Below, piece by piece: positions 1 through 9,536 of a DNA stretch of 64,000 nt (positions are counted from its first letter, which is position 1; every line of letters begins with the position of its first letter). The DNA lies in NCBI GenBank assembly GCA_963803265.1, contig CAWDLZ010000031.1, positions 9,646-73,645 of the forward strand, written 5' to 3'. The notes beneath the pieces are model-generated. The model ran no database searches and had not been told where the DNA came from. It was given only the letters and a program-made list of their open reading frames with translations. Both the position numbers and the translations under genes were made by a program. Source of the DNA: CAIKMD01 sp963803265 (GTDB taxonomy: Bacteria; Pseudomonadota; Alphaproteobacteria; ATCC43930; CGMCC-115725).

Positions 1-1
1 A

Positions 2-2002
2 AGCGGCAAGCTCACCTTCGGCAAGGCGTTGTCGACGCCCGAGGCCTTGGTCAACGGCATCCGCCATTCCCTCGATGGCGCAGGCGTCGCGGTCGCGGAG
101 GCCTACCTCTTTCTCCATGGCACGACCATCGGCATCAATACGCTGCTCGAGCGCACCGGCGCGCAAACCGCGCTCCTGATCACCCGCGGTTTCCGCGACA
201 TCTACGAGATCGGCCGCATCAACCGGCCCGATGCCTACAATCTCTTTTTCGGCAAGCACGAGCCGCTGGTGCGGCGCTCGTGGCGTTTCGAGGTGAACGA
301 GCGCATGAAGGCCGACGGCTCGGTCCATGAGAAGCTCGACGAGGCTAAGGTTCGCGAGCTGGCGCGCGCGTTGAAGATCCGCGGCGCCGAGGCCGTCGCC
401 ATCCTGCTGCTTCATTCCTACCGGAATCCGTCGCATGAGCGCCGCGTCGAGGAAATCGTGCGCGAGGAGATTCCGGCTGCCTTCGTGTCTTCCTCGCACG
501 CTCTCTCGCAGGAATACCGCGAGTTCGAGCGCGCCTCGACCGTCGCCGCCAACGCCTATATCGGGCCGCGCGTCGATTCCTATCTGGGCCAGATCGACGA
601 GCATCTTCGCGAGCATCGCTTTGCCGGCGATTTCTACGTCGTGCAATCGACGGGCGGCCTCTTCCCCGTCGGCGAGGCGCGGCGCGAGTGCGTCCGCATG
701 CTCGAATCCGGACCGGCCGCCGGCGTGATCGGGGCGCAGGCGATCTGCGCGCAGCTCGGCCTTGGCGACGCCATCGCCTTCGACATGGGCGGCACGACGG
801 CCAAGGCCGGCGTCATCAGCGAAGGGCGCCCGCTCACCTCGGGCAGCGCGCTTATCGGCGGGTACGAGCGCGCGCTGCCGATTCAGATTCCGATGATGGA
901 TATTTTCGAGGTCGGCACCGGCGGCGGCAGCATCGCGCGGGTGATGGACGGGAATGCCTTGCGGGTGGGGCCGTTGAGCGCCGGCTCGGTGCCCGGCCCC
1001 GCCTGTTACGGCAAGGGCGGACGCGACCCGACCGTGACCGACGCCAATGTCGTGCTCGGTCGGCTCGATCCCGATCATTTCCTGGGCGGCGAGATGAAGC
1101 TCGACCGTGACGCGGCCGAGGCCGCATTGCGGACGCGCGTCGCCGAGCCCTTGGGGCTGGGGCTGATGGAAGCCGCCGAGGGCATTTTGCGCATCGCGGT
1201 CACGTCGATGTCGCATGCGGTGAAGGCGGTGACGACCGAGCGCGGGCTCGATGTCGGCCGCTTCGCGATGGTGGTTTATGGCGGGGCGGGGCCGCTTCAC
1301 GCCTCGGCGATCGCGCGCGAGATCGGGATAAAGCGCGTGCTGATCCCGCTCTCGCCCGGGCATTTCTCGGCTTATGGCATGCTGTTCAGCGATCTGCGCC
1401 GCGACTATGTTCGCTCCTGCTTCCAGCGCCTCGCCACCGCACCTTTCGATGCGATCGAGGGCATTTATCGCGAGCTCGAAGAGGCCGGCCGCGCCTCGAT
1501 CGAGGCGTCGTCGGTGCGGCCGCAGGAGGTTCTCGTCACGCGCTACGCCGATATGCGCTATGTCGGACAAGAGCATGCCGTGACGGTCGAGCTGCCGCGC
1601 GCCTATTTCGACCGCCAGGATCGCGACGCGATCAAGCGCGAATTCGACGAGGTGCATCTGCAACGCTACGGCACCTCCGCGCCCAAGGAGCTCGCCGAGC
1701 TGGTCAGCCTGCGCGTCACCGTGATCGGCACGGTGCGCAAGCCGCCGCCCGTGCACCTTGAAGCGGGCGGCGCCGAGCCGCCTCGAGCGGCGCTGCGCGA
1801 TCGCAAGCCAGTGTATTTCCGCGAGCAGGGCGGTCTCGTCGCGACGCCGCATTATCGGCGCGCCAAGCTCCTCGCCGGCAACCGCATCCTCGGGCCGGCG
1901 CTGATCGAGGAATACGCCTCGACGGTGGTGCTGGCTCCGGGGGACGCGGTGGGTATCGATTCGCTGGGCAACCTCGACATCGCGGTGGGGAGCGGAAGAT
2001 GA
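2..2002 (+). CDS. hyuA: Hydantoinase/oxoprolinase alpha subunit (HyuA-like), 5' partial
   Basis: ATP-dependent ring-opening or carboxylating enzyme family (N-methylhydantoinase A, 5-oxoprolinase, acetone carboxylase beta). The reading frame is open from base 2 and already reads SGKLTFGKALSTP, typical of residues a few dozen in from the family N-terminus, so the true start lies before the window; the TTG at 29 is not a credible start. An actin-like ATPase phosphate motif, DMGGTTAK, lies at about 783-806, and the C-terminal half carries the HyuA glycine-rich segments. The stop overlaps the start of hyuB by four bases (ATGA at 1999-2002), indicating translational coupling. Family assignment is secure; the substrate cannot be read from sequence. 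Confidence 0.93.
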   Translation, partial: SGKLTFGKALSTPEALVNGIRHSLDGAGVAVAEAYLFLHGTTIGINTLLERTGAQTALLITRGFRDIYEIGRINRPDAYNLFFGKHEPLVRRSWRFEVNERMKADGSVHEKLDEAKVRELARALKIRGAEAVAILLLHSYRNPSHERRVEEIVREEIPAAFVSSSHALSQEYREFERASTVAANAYIGPRVDSYLGQIDEHLREHRFAGDFYVVQSTGGLFPVGEARRECVRMLESGPAAGVIGAQAICAQLGLGDAIAFDMGGTTAKAGVISEGRPLTSGSALIGGYERALPIQIPMMDIFEVGTGGGSIARVMDGNALRVGPLSAGSVPGPACYGKGGRDPTVTDANVVLGRLDPDHFLGGEMKLDRDAAEAALRTRVAEPLGLGLMEAAEGILRIAVTSMSHAVKAVTTERGLDVGRFAMVVYGGAGPLHASAIAREIGIKRVLIPLSPGHFSAYGMLFSDLRRDYVRSCFQRLATAPFDAIEGIYRELEEAGRASIEASSVRPQEVLVTRYADMRYVGQEHAVTVELPRAYFDRQDRDAIKREFDEVHLQRYGTSAPKELAELVSLRVTVIGTVRKPPPVHLEAGGAEPPRAALRDRKPVYFREQGGLVATPHYRRAKLLAGNRILGPALIEEYASTVVLAPGDAVGIDSLGNLDIAVGSGR

Positions 2003-3744
2003 TCGCGGCGGCAAAACCCAAGGTCGATCCGATCGCGGTCGAGATCATCCGCAACGGCGTCATCGCCGTGACCGAGGAAATGAAAACGAACCTCATGCGC
2101 ACGGCCTACAACCTCATCGTCTACGAGGGACTCGATTTCACGGTGGGCCTCTTTACCGCGACCGGCGACACGGTGTCGATCGGCCTCGGGCTGCCGATGT
2201 TCATCCGCGGCATGTCGGAGACGGTGAAGGCCAAGCTCAAGCATTTCGGGCCGGAGAATCTCCATCCCGGCGACATCCTCGTGACCAATGACGGCTACAT
2301 CACGGGAAGCCATCTCAACCACGTCACCTTCAGCAAGCCGATCTTTCACCGCGGCCGTCTGATCGCCTTTACCTGCTGCATGGCGCATTGGCTCGATATC
2401 GGCGGCACGCTCGGCCGGGTCTCGACCGACATCTATCAGGAGGGATTGCAGATCCCGATGGTGAAGTACCAAAACGCCGGGGTCGTCAACGAGGACATCG
2501 TCAACATCATCAAGATGAACGTGCGCCTCCCCGACATCGCGATGGGCGATCTCCGGGCGCAGGTCGCGGCGCTGATCACCGGCGAGCGACGCTTTCTCGA
2601 GCTCGTCGAGCGTTACGGCGGCGACGTCGTGCTCGATTCCATCGCCGTGATCATGGACCATACCGAGGCGACCGCCCGTGCCAACACGCTCTCGATACCC
2701 GACGGCGTCTACGAGGCGGAGTCCTTCATGGACGACGACGGGCTCGATCTCGGGCAGCGCGTTCCCTTGCGCGTGCGGGTCGAGGTGCGCGGCGACGAGA
2801 TGACCATCGACTTGAGCGACGTCAGCCGCCAGGTCCGCGGCTGGTACAATTCCGGCCATGCCACCGGCATTGCCTGCTGCCAGGTCGCTTATAAATGCCT
2901 GACCACGCCCACCGAATATCCAGTCAACGAAGGCAGCTTCCGCTCGCTCAACGCGGTCGTGCCGCTTGGCCGCGTGATCAGCGCGGTGCGCCCGGCGCCG
3001 CTGCAGAACTGGATGTCGTTTCCGATGACCATCATCGACACGATCTTCAAGGCGCTTGCGCCCGCCATTCCCGACCGCGTCATCGCGGGCCATCACGCCG
3101 ACCTGGTCTATGCCGCGATCCACGGGTTTTCGCCGGCCGATGGCCGCTTTTTCATCACCCCGGTCGGGCCGATAGGCGGCGGCTGGGGCGCCAAATCCAT
3201 CGAGGACGGCGTCTCGGTCACCGTCTGCATCAATGACGGCGACACCCACAACACGCCGTCCGAGCATGTCGAGAGCAAGTTTCCGCTGCTCATCGAAAGC
3301 TATTCGCTGCGCGCCGACAGCGGCGGTCCGGGCCGGCAGCGCGGCGGGCTCGGCGCCGATTTCGTCGTTCAGGCGCTGACGCCGATTTCGGTCAACACCA
3401 GGATCGAGCGCATGCATTGCCCGCCCTGGGGCCTCTTTGGCGGCGGCGACGGCGCCGGCAATTCCATCGCGGTGCGCATCGACGGCGAATGGCGCCCGAA
3501 CATCCCGAACGCGAAGCTGCTCGCGCTGAAGGTGAAGCAGGGCGATGCGTTCATGATCCGCTCGGGCGGCGGCGGCGGGTTCGGCGATCCCAAGCTCCGT
3601 CCCCCCGAGCATGTCGCCCGCGACGTGGTCGAGGGCTATGTCACGCCCGAGGCGGCGCTATCCCGCTACGGCGTGGCGGTCGATGCCGCGAGCGGCGAGA
3701 TCGACGCGGCGGCGACGGCCAAACGGCGCTCCGAGCGGAATTAG
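1999..3744 (+). CDS. hyuB: Hydantoinase B/oxoprolinase beta subunit (HyuB-like)
   Basis: Partner of the preceding HyuA; the two subunits together hydrolyse or carboxylate hydantoin-, oxoproline- or ketone-type substrates with ATP. It is 581 residues, normal for the family. The N-terminus (DPIAVEIIRNG, then LMRTAYN) and the central VTNDGYITGSHLNHVT segment are the conserved HyuB blocks, and GGGGGFGDP near the C-terminus is the usual end signature. The ATG overlaps the hyuA stop. Its own stop overlaps by three bases the stop of the convergent MFS gene on the other strand, leaving no room for a separate terminator. Confidence 0.95.
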   Translation: MIAAAKPKVDPIAVEIIRNGVIAVTEEMKTNLMRTAYNLIVYEGLDFTVGLFTATGDTVSIGLGLPMFIRGMSETVKAKLKHFGPENLHPGDILVTNDGYITGSHLNHVTFSKPIFHRGRLIAFTCCMAHWLDIGGTLGRVSTDIYQEGLQIPMVKYQNAGVVNEDIVNIIKMNVRLPDIAMGDLRAQVAALITGERRFLELVERYGGDVVLDSIAVIMDHTEATARANTLSIPDGVYEAESFMDDDGLDLGQRVPLRVRVEVRGDEMTIDLSDVSRQVRGWYNSGHATGIACCQVAYKCLTTPTEYPVNEGSFRSLNAVVPLGRVISAVRPAPLQNWMSFPMTIIDTIFKALAPAIPDRVIAGHHADLVYAAIHGFSPADGRFFITPVGPIGGGWGAKSIEDGVSVTVCINDGDTHNTPSEHVESKFPLLIESYSLRADSGGPGRQRGGLGADFVVQALTPISVNTRIERMHCPPWGLFGGGDGAGNSIAVRIDGEWRPNIPNAKLLALKVKQGDAFMIRSGGGGGFGDPKLRPPEHVARDVVEGYVTPEAALSRYGVAVDAASGEIDAAATAKRRSERN

Positions 3745-5102
3745 GGCGAGACCTCCTCGAGGATGCGGCCGCGCGGCTCGATCGCGAAGAAGGCGGCGAC
3801 GAAGCCCAGCCAGCCGACGACCCCGAAGATCAGAAACAATCCGCCGATGCCGAAGCTGGGCAGAAAGAACCCGACCATCAAGGGCCCGATCGTGGCCGCG
3901 ATCCGGAGCCAGAAGGTCGCCCAGCTCGTTCCCAGGGCGCGCATGCGCGTCGGGTAGATCTCGGCCGTATAAAGATAAACGGCGAGGCAGATCGAGGCGA
4001 GCCAAGTAAAGCAGAATGACGTTGCGACGACGACGGCGAACGCGCTGCCCGCGCCCGTGGCCCAGAGGATGAGGAGCGGCAGGCCGACCAGGAAGAACGT
4101 GCCGATGAACCACAATCGGCGCCCGAGCCGGTCGATCAGCACCGCGCAAATGAGCGTCCCAATGAGGCCGCATACGTTGGTGATGAGCGAATAGTTGAGC
4201 GCCTGCTGCAATGGCACATTGTAGACCGTGCGGTAGAGCGTCGGCAGCCAGGTCTGCATGCCGTAGGACAGGAGATACGAGCACGACCATAGCGCCCAGG
4301 CAACGAAGGTGCGCGAGCGGTACCGTCCCTCGAACAATTCGCGCCAGCGCGTCGCTTTGCCGCCCCAATCGGCGGCGACGGGCACCGGCGTCGGCAAGGG
4401 CCTGGCGCCGTCATGCGATACGATGTTCTCGATTTCGGCAAGCGTGCGTTCGGCCTCCGCGATGCGTCCGCGCGAAGCCAGCCAGCGCGGCAATTCCTGG
4501 CAGAAGGGCCGCATCACCGCGGCGATCGCGGCCGGCGCCACGCCGATAATGAACATCCACTGCCAGCCGTAGCGCGGCACGATCCACGCGCCGGCGAAAG
4601 CGGCAAGGACGAAGCCGATGGGAAAGATGAGCTGATAGAAAAGATAGGCGGTGCCCCGCCGATCCGCGCGCGTGATCTCGGTGACATAGGCGGCGGCGAC
4701 CGGGACCTCGCCGCCGAGGCCGATGCCCTGGACGAAGCGGAACCAGAAGAGCTGGTCGAGATTCTGCGCGAACGCGCAGGCGAGGCTCATCGCCGCGAAG
4801 AGCAGGATGGTCCATTGGGCGGTCTTCACTCGACCGTAGCGCTCGGCGATCACGCCGCAGCCCAGCGCGCCGATTGCCTGACCGGCGTTGCCGATGGCGA
4901 TAAGGCCGCCGATCTGCTGCGGGACGATGTGCCACGCGCCGACCAATACCGGCAGGACATAGGCGAGCGCGAGGGAGTCGAAGGCGTCGAAGAAGATGGC
5001 GACGCCCAGCAAGGCGGAAACCCTGATGTGCCAGGCCGAGATCGGAAGGCGCTCGAGCCGCGCCGCGATCATTCGTTCGGATTGGATCGAGACGTCCGCC
5101 AT
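3741..5102 (-). CDS. MFS metabolite transporter
   Basis: Twelve-helix major facilitator of 453 residues. Helix 1 carries FFDAFDSLALAYVLP, the DxFD-type motif of organic-acid and sugar/metabolite H+ symporters; the loop 2-3 motif is degenerate (AERYGRVK) and the second-half loop reads DRLGRRLW. An ATG 27 bases further upstream exists, but 5102 is chosen because GGGGGAAG sits about seven bases before it. It probably imports the substrate of the neighbouring HyuAB enzyme, which is inference from position only. The 3' end overlaps hyuB. Confidence 0.88.
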   Translation of the reverse strand: MADVSIQSERMIAARLERLPISAWHIRVSALLGVAIFFDAFDSLALAYVLPVLVGAWHIVPQQIGGLIAIGNAGQAIGALGCGVIAERYGRVKTAQWTILLFAAMSLACAFAQNLDQLFWFRFVQGIGLGGEVPVAAAYVTEITRADRRGTAYLFYQLIFPIGFVLAAFAGAWIVPRYGWQWMFIIGVAPAAIAAVMRPFCQELPRWLASRGRIAEAERTLAEIENIVSHDGARPLPTPVPVAADWGGKATRWRELFEGRYRSRTFVAWALWSCSYLLSYGMQTWLPTLYRTVYNVPLQQALNYSLITNVCGLIGTLICAVLIDRLGRRLWFIGTFFLVGLPLLILWATGAGSAFAVVVATSFCFTWLASICLAVYLYTAEIYPTRMRALGTSWATFWLRIAATIGPLMVGFFLPSFGIGGLFLIFGVVGWLGFVAAFFAIEPRGRILEEVSP

Positions 5103-5260
5103 GCCGCTTCCCCCGGAATTTGCGGGCACGGTGTATCATTTCCGCCGCGATGGCAATCTCTATCGCGAAGCCCGGCGCAATTTTCAGAGAGCGGCGGGGA
5201 ATCGCTTTGACATCGCGAAAAAGCGCTGGTAAGGCGCGCCGCAAGCTGGAAAGCGTCTAG

Positions 5261-6642
5261 ATGCGGCGTCACCCTTTCATCGTGCCCTTCATCGTCGGCT
5301 GCGCGCAGTTCATGCACCAGTTCGACGGCTCGGTCATCACGGTCGCGCTCCCCACCATGGCGCGATCGCTGGGCGAAGACCCGCTGAAGCTCAATCTCGC
5401 GATTACCTGCTATCTCCTGGCGCTGGCGGTTTTCGTGCCGGTCAGCGGCTGGCTCGCCGACAAGCTCGGCGGCAAGCACGTGTTCATCGCGGCCATCGCC
5501 ATCTTCGCGCTGAGCTCGTTGCTGTGCGGCCTCTCGCGATCGCTGCTCGAGCTCGTCGTCGCGCGCACCTTGCAGGGTATCGGCGGCGCCATGATGACGC
5601 CGGTGGGGCGGACCATCGTGGCGCGAAGCGTGCCGAAGTCGCAGCTCATCCAGGCGATGAACTACGTCACGATTCCGGCGCTGCTCGGACCGATCCTGGG
5701 TCCTTCGGTCGGCGGCTTCATCGTCACCTATTTCTCGTGGCCGTGGATTTTCTTCATCAACGTGCCGATCGGGATTTTGGGCGTCCTGCTCGTTCACGCC
5801 TTCATCCCGAACCTTCGCGAAAGCGACGTTCCGCCCTTCGATCTGCTCGGCTTCGCGCTGGTCGGCTTCGCGGTCGCCGGTCTCATCCTCGGATTCGAGG
5901 CGATGGGTCGCGACTTGGTTCGACCTCCGTCATCGTGGCCTTGATCGCGGCGGGCGCGGTTTGCGGCGCGCTGTACGTGCTTCATGCCGCGCACAAGCAT
6001 GGCCCGATCGTCGATTTGGGCCTGTTGCGGATCCGAACCTTCGCCGCCTCGATTTCCGCCGGCGCGTTCGTCTATATCGGCGCGACCTCCCAGGTCTTCC
6101 TTCTGGCTCTTCTATTGCAGCTCGGCTTCGGCTTCACGCCCTTTCAGGCCGGCCTCACCACGCTGGCCACCGCCGCCGGGTCGGTGCTGATGAAATTCAC
6201 CGTGACGCCGGTCCTGCGGTTTCTGGGGATCCGGCGTCTTTTGATCGCGAACACCATTCTGACCGCCGTCTATCTTCTCGGCTGCGGCCTGTTCCGGGCG
6301 ACGACGCCTTATCCGGTCATCCTCTTTGCGCTGCTGATCGGCGGACTGTCGCGCTCGATCGAGTTTACCGCGATCCAGTCGCTGGGATATGCCGAAATGC
6401 CGGTCGGTTTGATGGGCCGCGCCACCAGCTTCGCGTCGATGTCGCAACAGATTTGGCTGAGCTTCGGCGTCGGCCTCGCCGCGCTCGTCGTCCGCTTCGC
6501 GCAGCAATGGCATGGCCATGCCACGCTCATGCCCAACGACATCGTGCCGGCCTATTTCACCATTGCCGCGATCACCGTGTTCGCGGCGATCATCTTTGGC
6601 AGGCTGCCGGTGGGCGCGGGCGCCGAGCTCAATTTGCGTTAG
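5261..6642 (+). pseudogene. DHA2-family MFS multidrug transporter, single frameshift
   Basis: Drug:H+ antiporter of the DHA2 (EmrB/QacA) type, about 460 residues when joined. The first half (5261 to about 5918) has MHQFDGSVITVALP in helix 1 and the antiporter motif C GPILGPSVGGFI in helix 5. The second half continues one frame away as STSVIVALIAAGAV and runs to the stop at 6642. The break is consistent with one missing base in CTTGGTTCG near 5918 (GGG read as GG). It is either a sequencing deletion or a recent inactivation; both halves are otherwise intact and show no further damage. Confidence 0.85.
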
Positions 6643-6737
6643 CCTGGCCCAAGCCGATTGAAAGCGTCACTCTTTTCCCGTTACTCTCGCCCCGCGATGT
6701 CGGAGCCGCGACGCGCTCGGAACGAGGAGGTGATGCG

Positions 6738-7308
6738 ATGTCGGTGGGCCTATGGATCGTTCTGGGTATCGTCGTCATCGCGGTGCTCGTCGTCATCGGC
6801 GTCTATAACGGCCTCGTTGCCGGCCGGCAGGAAGTGCGCAATGCCTGGTCGCAGATCGATATCCAGTTGAAGCGCCGCCACGACCTCATTCCCAATCTCG
6901 TCAATGCGGTCAAGGACGCCATGCAGGTCGAGCAGAGCCAGCTCACGGCCGTCATCGCGGCGCGCAATCAGGCGATCGCCGCCAACACCCCCGAGCAGTC
7001 GATGAAGGCCGAGAACACGTTGAGCGGCGCGCTGCGCGGCCTGTTCGCGCTGGTCGAATCCTATCCCAATCTCCGCTCGCAACAGAACGTCACCGGGCTG
7101 ATGGAAGAGCTGGCGACGACCGAGAACAAGATCAGCTTCGCCCGGCAGCACTATAACGACGCCGTCCAGGCGCAGAACATCCGCGTCGCGTCCTTCCCCG
7201 GCGTGCTGCTCGCGGCGCACTTTCGGCTTTTCGTCCGAGACGATGTTCCAGGTTCCCGAGGCCGAGCGGGCCACGGTCGAGGCGGTGCCGAACGTCAAGC
7301 TCACCTAG
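6738..7308 (+). CDS. lemA: LemA family protein, C-terminal frameshift
   Basis: Small inner-membrane protein with one N-terminal transmembrane helix (LWIVLGIVVIAVLVVIGVYN) and a helical-bundle domain containing the conserved VRNAWSQIDIQLKRRHDLIPNLV and YN segments. The start at 6738 has GAGGAGG eight bases upstream. Near 7228 the frame breaks: TTTCGG should read TTCGG to give HFGFSSETMFQVPEAER and end at the TAG at 7306-7308 (ending PNVKLT), so one extra T is likely. It is followed 12 bases later by an M48 protease, the usual LemA partner. LemA is associated with envelope proteostasis, but its exact role is not established. Confidence 0.85.
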
Positions 7309-7320
7309 CGCGGGGCACGG

Positions 7321-8532
7321 ATGTCGCCCGCTTCGCCTGCCCTTTACGGCACCGATTTCGAGCGCGCGATCGCGCGCAACAAGCGCAACACCGTGCTGCT
7401 GTTCGTCATATTGCTCGCGATCGGGGCGGCGCTGGGCTATGCGCTCGGCTGGGGCGTCGCCATGCTGCAGCTCATCTGGAATCTTCCCGCCGACGAAGTC
7501 GAGCGCCTCACCGTGGGCACCGTCTTGCTCGATCTGTTCGGGCCGCCGCGGCCGGATGCGCTGGCGGGCGCCGCGATTCTATCGGGCGCCGGCCTCGCAT
7601 GGGGATTGATCACGCTCTTCGCCGGCGAGAACATTCTCGCCTCCTTCGCCGGCGCCCGGCCGGCCAATCCGGCCAGCCTCGCCGAGCGGCAATTCATCGA
7701 CGTCGTCGAGGAGATGGCGATCGCCGCGGGCGTGCCGACGCCGCGCGCCATGGTCGTCGATACGCCGGCGCTCAACGCCTTCGCCAGCGGCTACTCGCCC
7801 CAACGCGCGATGATCACCGCGACGAGCGGCATCATCGCTTTGTGCACGCGCGAGGAGCTGCAGGGGGTCGTCGGCCACGAGATGGGACACGTGGCCGATT
7901 ACGACGTGCGCTACACCACGGTCGTCGCGGCCATGGCGGGCGTCATGGTGCTGCTCGCGCATTTCCTCGGCAACGTCGCCGGATGGACGTTTCGCTGGGG
8001 CGGCGTCGTGCCCTACCGTTCGCGCGGCGGCCGCTCGGACGGCGCCTCCGGGATCAGGATCGCGCTGACCCTCGTCGTCCTGGTGCTGCTCGCCGTCGTG
8101 CTCGTGGTCGCGCCGCTTGCCGCGCGGGTCGTGCAAATGGCGATCTCGCGCCAGCGCGAATATCTCGCCGATGCCAGCTCGGTCAAGCTCACGCGCGATC
8201 CGGCGGGGCTCATGCACGCGCTGCAGAGGCTGGCGCAAAGCGAAACGACCATCGCGCCGAAGAACTCGCCGGTCTCGGCCTTGTGCATCGCCGAGCCCAA
8301 GGGCTCGCACTTTAGCGACCTCTTTTCGACCCATCCGCCGATCGCCGACCGGATTGCGCGCCTGCGCAGTATCGGGGGTGGAGGGGCGGCGGAGGAAGCG
8401 GGTCCGGTGCCGGCCGCCGGCGCTCCACATCAAGACGTCGCCCGTGCCGGCCCTTGGGGCTCGCCCACCGACGCAGGATTATCCCCGGGCGCCGAGCCGC
8501 CGCCGGGCGCGGCGAAGGGACCGTGGGGCTGA
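7321..8532 (+). CDS. M48 family membrane metallopeptidase (HtpX-like)
   Basis: Zinc-dependent membrane protease of 403 residues. The catalytic HEMGH motif is at residues 186-190, followed by the downstream region with SRQREYLADASSV, which supplies the third zinc ligand (Glu). Hydrophobic segments flank it: about residues 22-50, 80-105, 205-225 and 240-270. The position directly after lemA matches the common LemA-M48 pair thought to act in turnover of membrane proteins. The C-terminal about 60 residues are proline- and glycine-rich and probably disordered. Confidence 0.92.
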   Translation: MSPASPALYGTDFERAIARNKRNTVLLFVILLAIGAALGYALGWGVAMLQLIWNLPADEVERLTVGTVLLDLFGPPRPDALAGAAILSGAGLAWGLITLFAGENILASFAGARPANPASLAERQFIDVVEEMAIAAGVPTPRAMVVDTPALNAFASGYSPQRAMITATSGIIALCTREELQGVVGHEMGHVADYDVRYTTVVAAMAGVMVLLAHFLGNVAGWTFRWGGVVPYRSRGGRSDGASGIRIALTLVVLVLLAVVLVVAPLAARVVQMAISRQREYLADASSVKLTRDPAGLMHALQRLAQSETTIAPKNSPVSALCIAEPKGSHFSDLFSTHPPIADRIARLRSIGGGGAAEEAGPVPAAGAPHQDVARAGPWGSPTDAGLSPGAEPPPGAAKGPWG

Positions 8533-8554
8533 ACATAACGGGGAGGAACGGAGG

Positions 8555-9529
8555 ATGAGAATCATCGCCATCGAAGAGCATGTCACGACGCCGCTCTACG
8601 AAGCAAAGAAGGCGGCCGCGCCGCGCGGGTTTACCGCCGTTCCCGACCGCAATTTGCGCGTCGGTCACGACGTCGCGGCGGAGTTGCTGAACATCGGCGA
8701 CACGCGGCTGGCCGCGATGGACGAGCTCGGCATCGACCTTCAGGTGCTGTCGTTGACCCAGCCGGGGCCGCAAGCCCTCGATGCCGCCGATGCCATTGCC
8801 GTGGCGACGGATGCCAACGACCGAATGTTCGCCGCGACCAAGGCGCACCCCACGCGCTTCGCGGCTTTCGCCGCCCTGCCGACGCCCGATCCCGCCGCTG
8901 CGGTCAAGGAGCTCGAGCGCGCGGTGACGAAACTCGGCTTCAAGGGCGCGATGATCAATGGCCACACCAGGGGCGAATTCCTCGACGACAAGAAGTTCCG
9001 GCCGATCTTCGAGGCGGCCCAGGCGCTCGACGTGCCGATCTATCTCCACCCTCGAGACCCGCATCCTGCGGCGAAGCAGGCTTATTTCGACGGCTACGAG
9101 GAGTTGAGCAGCGCCGCCTGGGGCTTCACGCTCGACACGGTATCGCATTTCCTGCGCCTCGTTTTCTCGGGCGTGTTCGACGCCTATCCGAGGCTCAAGC
9201 TGATCCTCGGTCATCTCGGCGAGGGCATTCCCTTCTTCCTCCATCGCATGGAAGACCACACCTGCCTCGCCGCCAAGCGCCGCGGCCTGAAAAAGACCTT
9301 CGCGGAATACGTCCGCGACAACGTGACCGTCACGACGAGCGGCAATTTCTCGATCGCCGCCTTACAATGCACGGTCGCGGTGCTCGGCATCGACAAGGTG
9401 ATTTTCTCGGTCGATTGGCCTTACGAATCGAACCGCCTCGGCGTCGATTTCCTGAAGCACCTGCCGCTCGGCCCCGACGACATCGAGAAGCTCGCCCATG
9501 GCAATGTCGAACGGCTGCTCCGGCTCTAG
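8555..9529 (+). CDS. Amidohydrolase family, gamma-resorcylate decarboxylase-like
   Basis: TIM-barrel metal enzyme of the ACMSD/2,6-dihydroxybenzoate decarboxylase group, 324 residues. Metal and catalytic motifs are visible in order: IEEH at residues 5-8 (ExH), LHPRDP in the middle, LGHLGEGIPF, and SVDWPYE near the C-terminus carrying the catalytic Asp. This set is characteristic of non-oxidative hydroxybenzoate decarboxylases. The start at 8555 follows a GGAGG a few bases upstream. The open frame extends upstream to 8117, but that part overlaps the M48 gene and is not coding. The substrate is inferred only as a hydroxylated aromatic acid. Confidence 0.88.
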   Translation: MRIIAIEEHVTTPLYEAKKAAAPRGFTAVPDRNLRVGHDVAAELLNIGDTRLAAMDELGIDLQVLSLTQPGPQALDAADAIAVATDANDRMFAATKAHPTRFAAFAALPTPDPAAAVKELERAVTKLGFKGAMINGHTRGEFLDDKKFRPIFEAAQALDVPIYLHPRDPHPAAKQAYFDGYEELSSAAWGFTLDTVSHFLRLVFSGVFDAYPRLKLILGHLGEGIPFFLHRMEDHTCLAAKRRGLKKTFAEYVRDNVTVTTSGNFSIAALQCTVAVLGIDKVIFSVDWPYESNRLGVDFLKHLPLGPDDIEKLAHGNVERLLRL

Positions 9530-9536
9530 GCTGGCA

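Noticed and set aside
1852..3612. 586-codon open frame on the minus strand opposite hyuB
   Set aside because: Low-complexity Ala/Arg/Asp composition, no domain, and fully antisense to a clear HyuB gene; a typical high-GC shadow frame.
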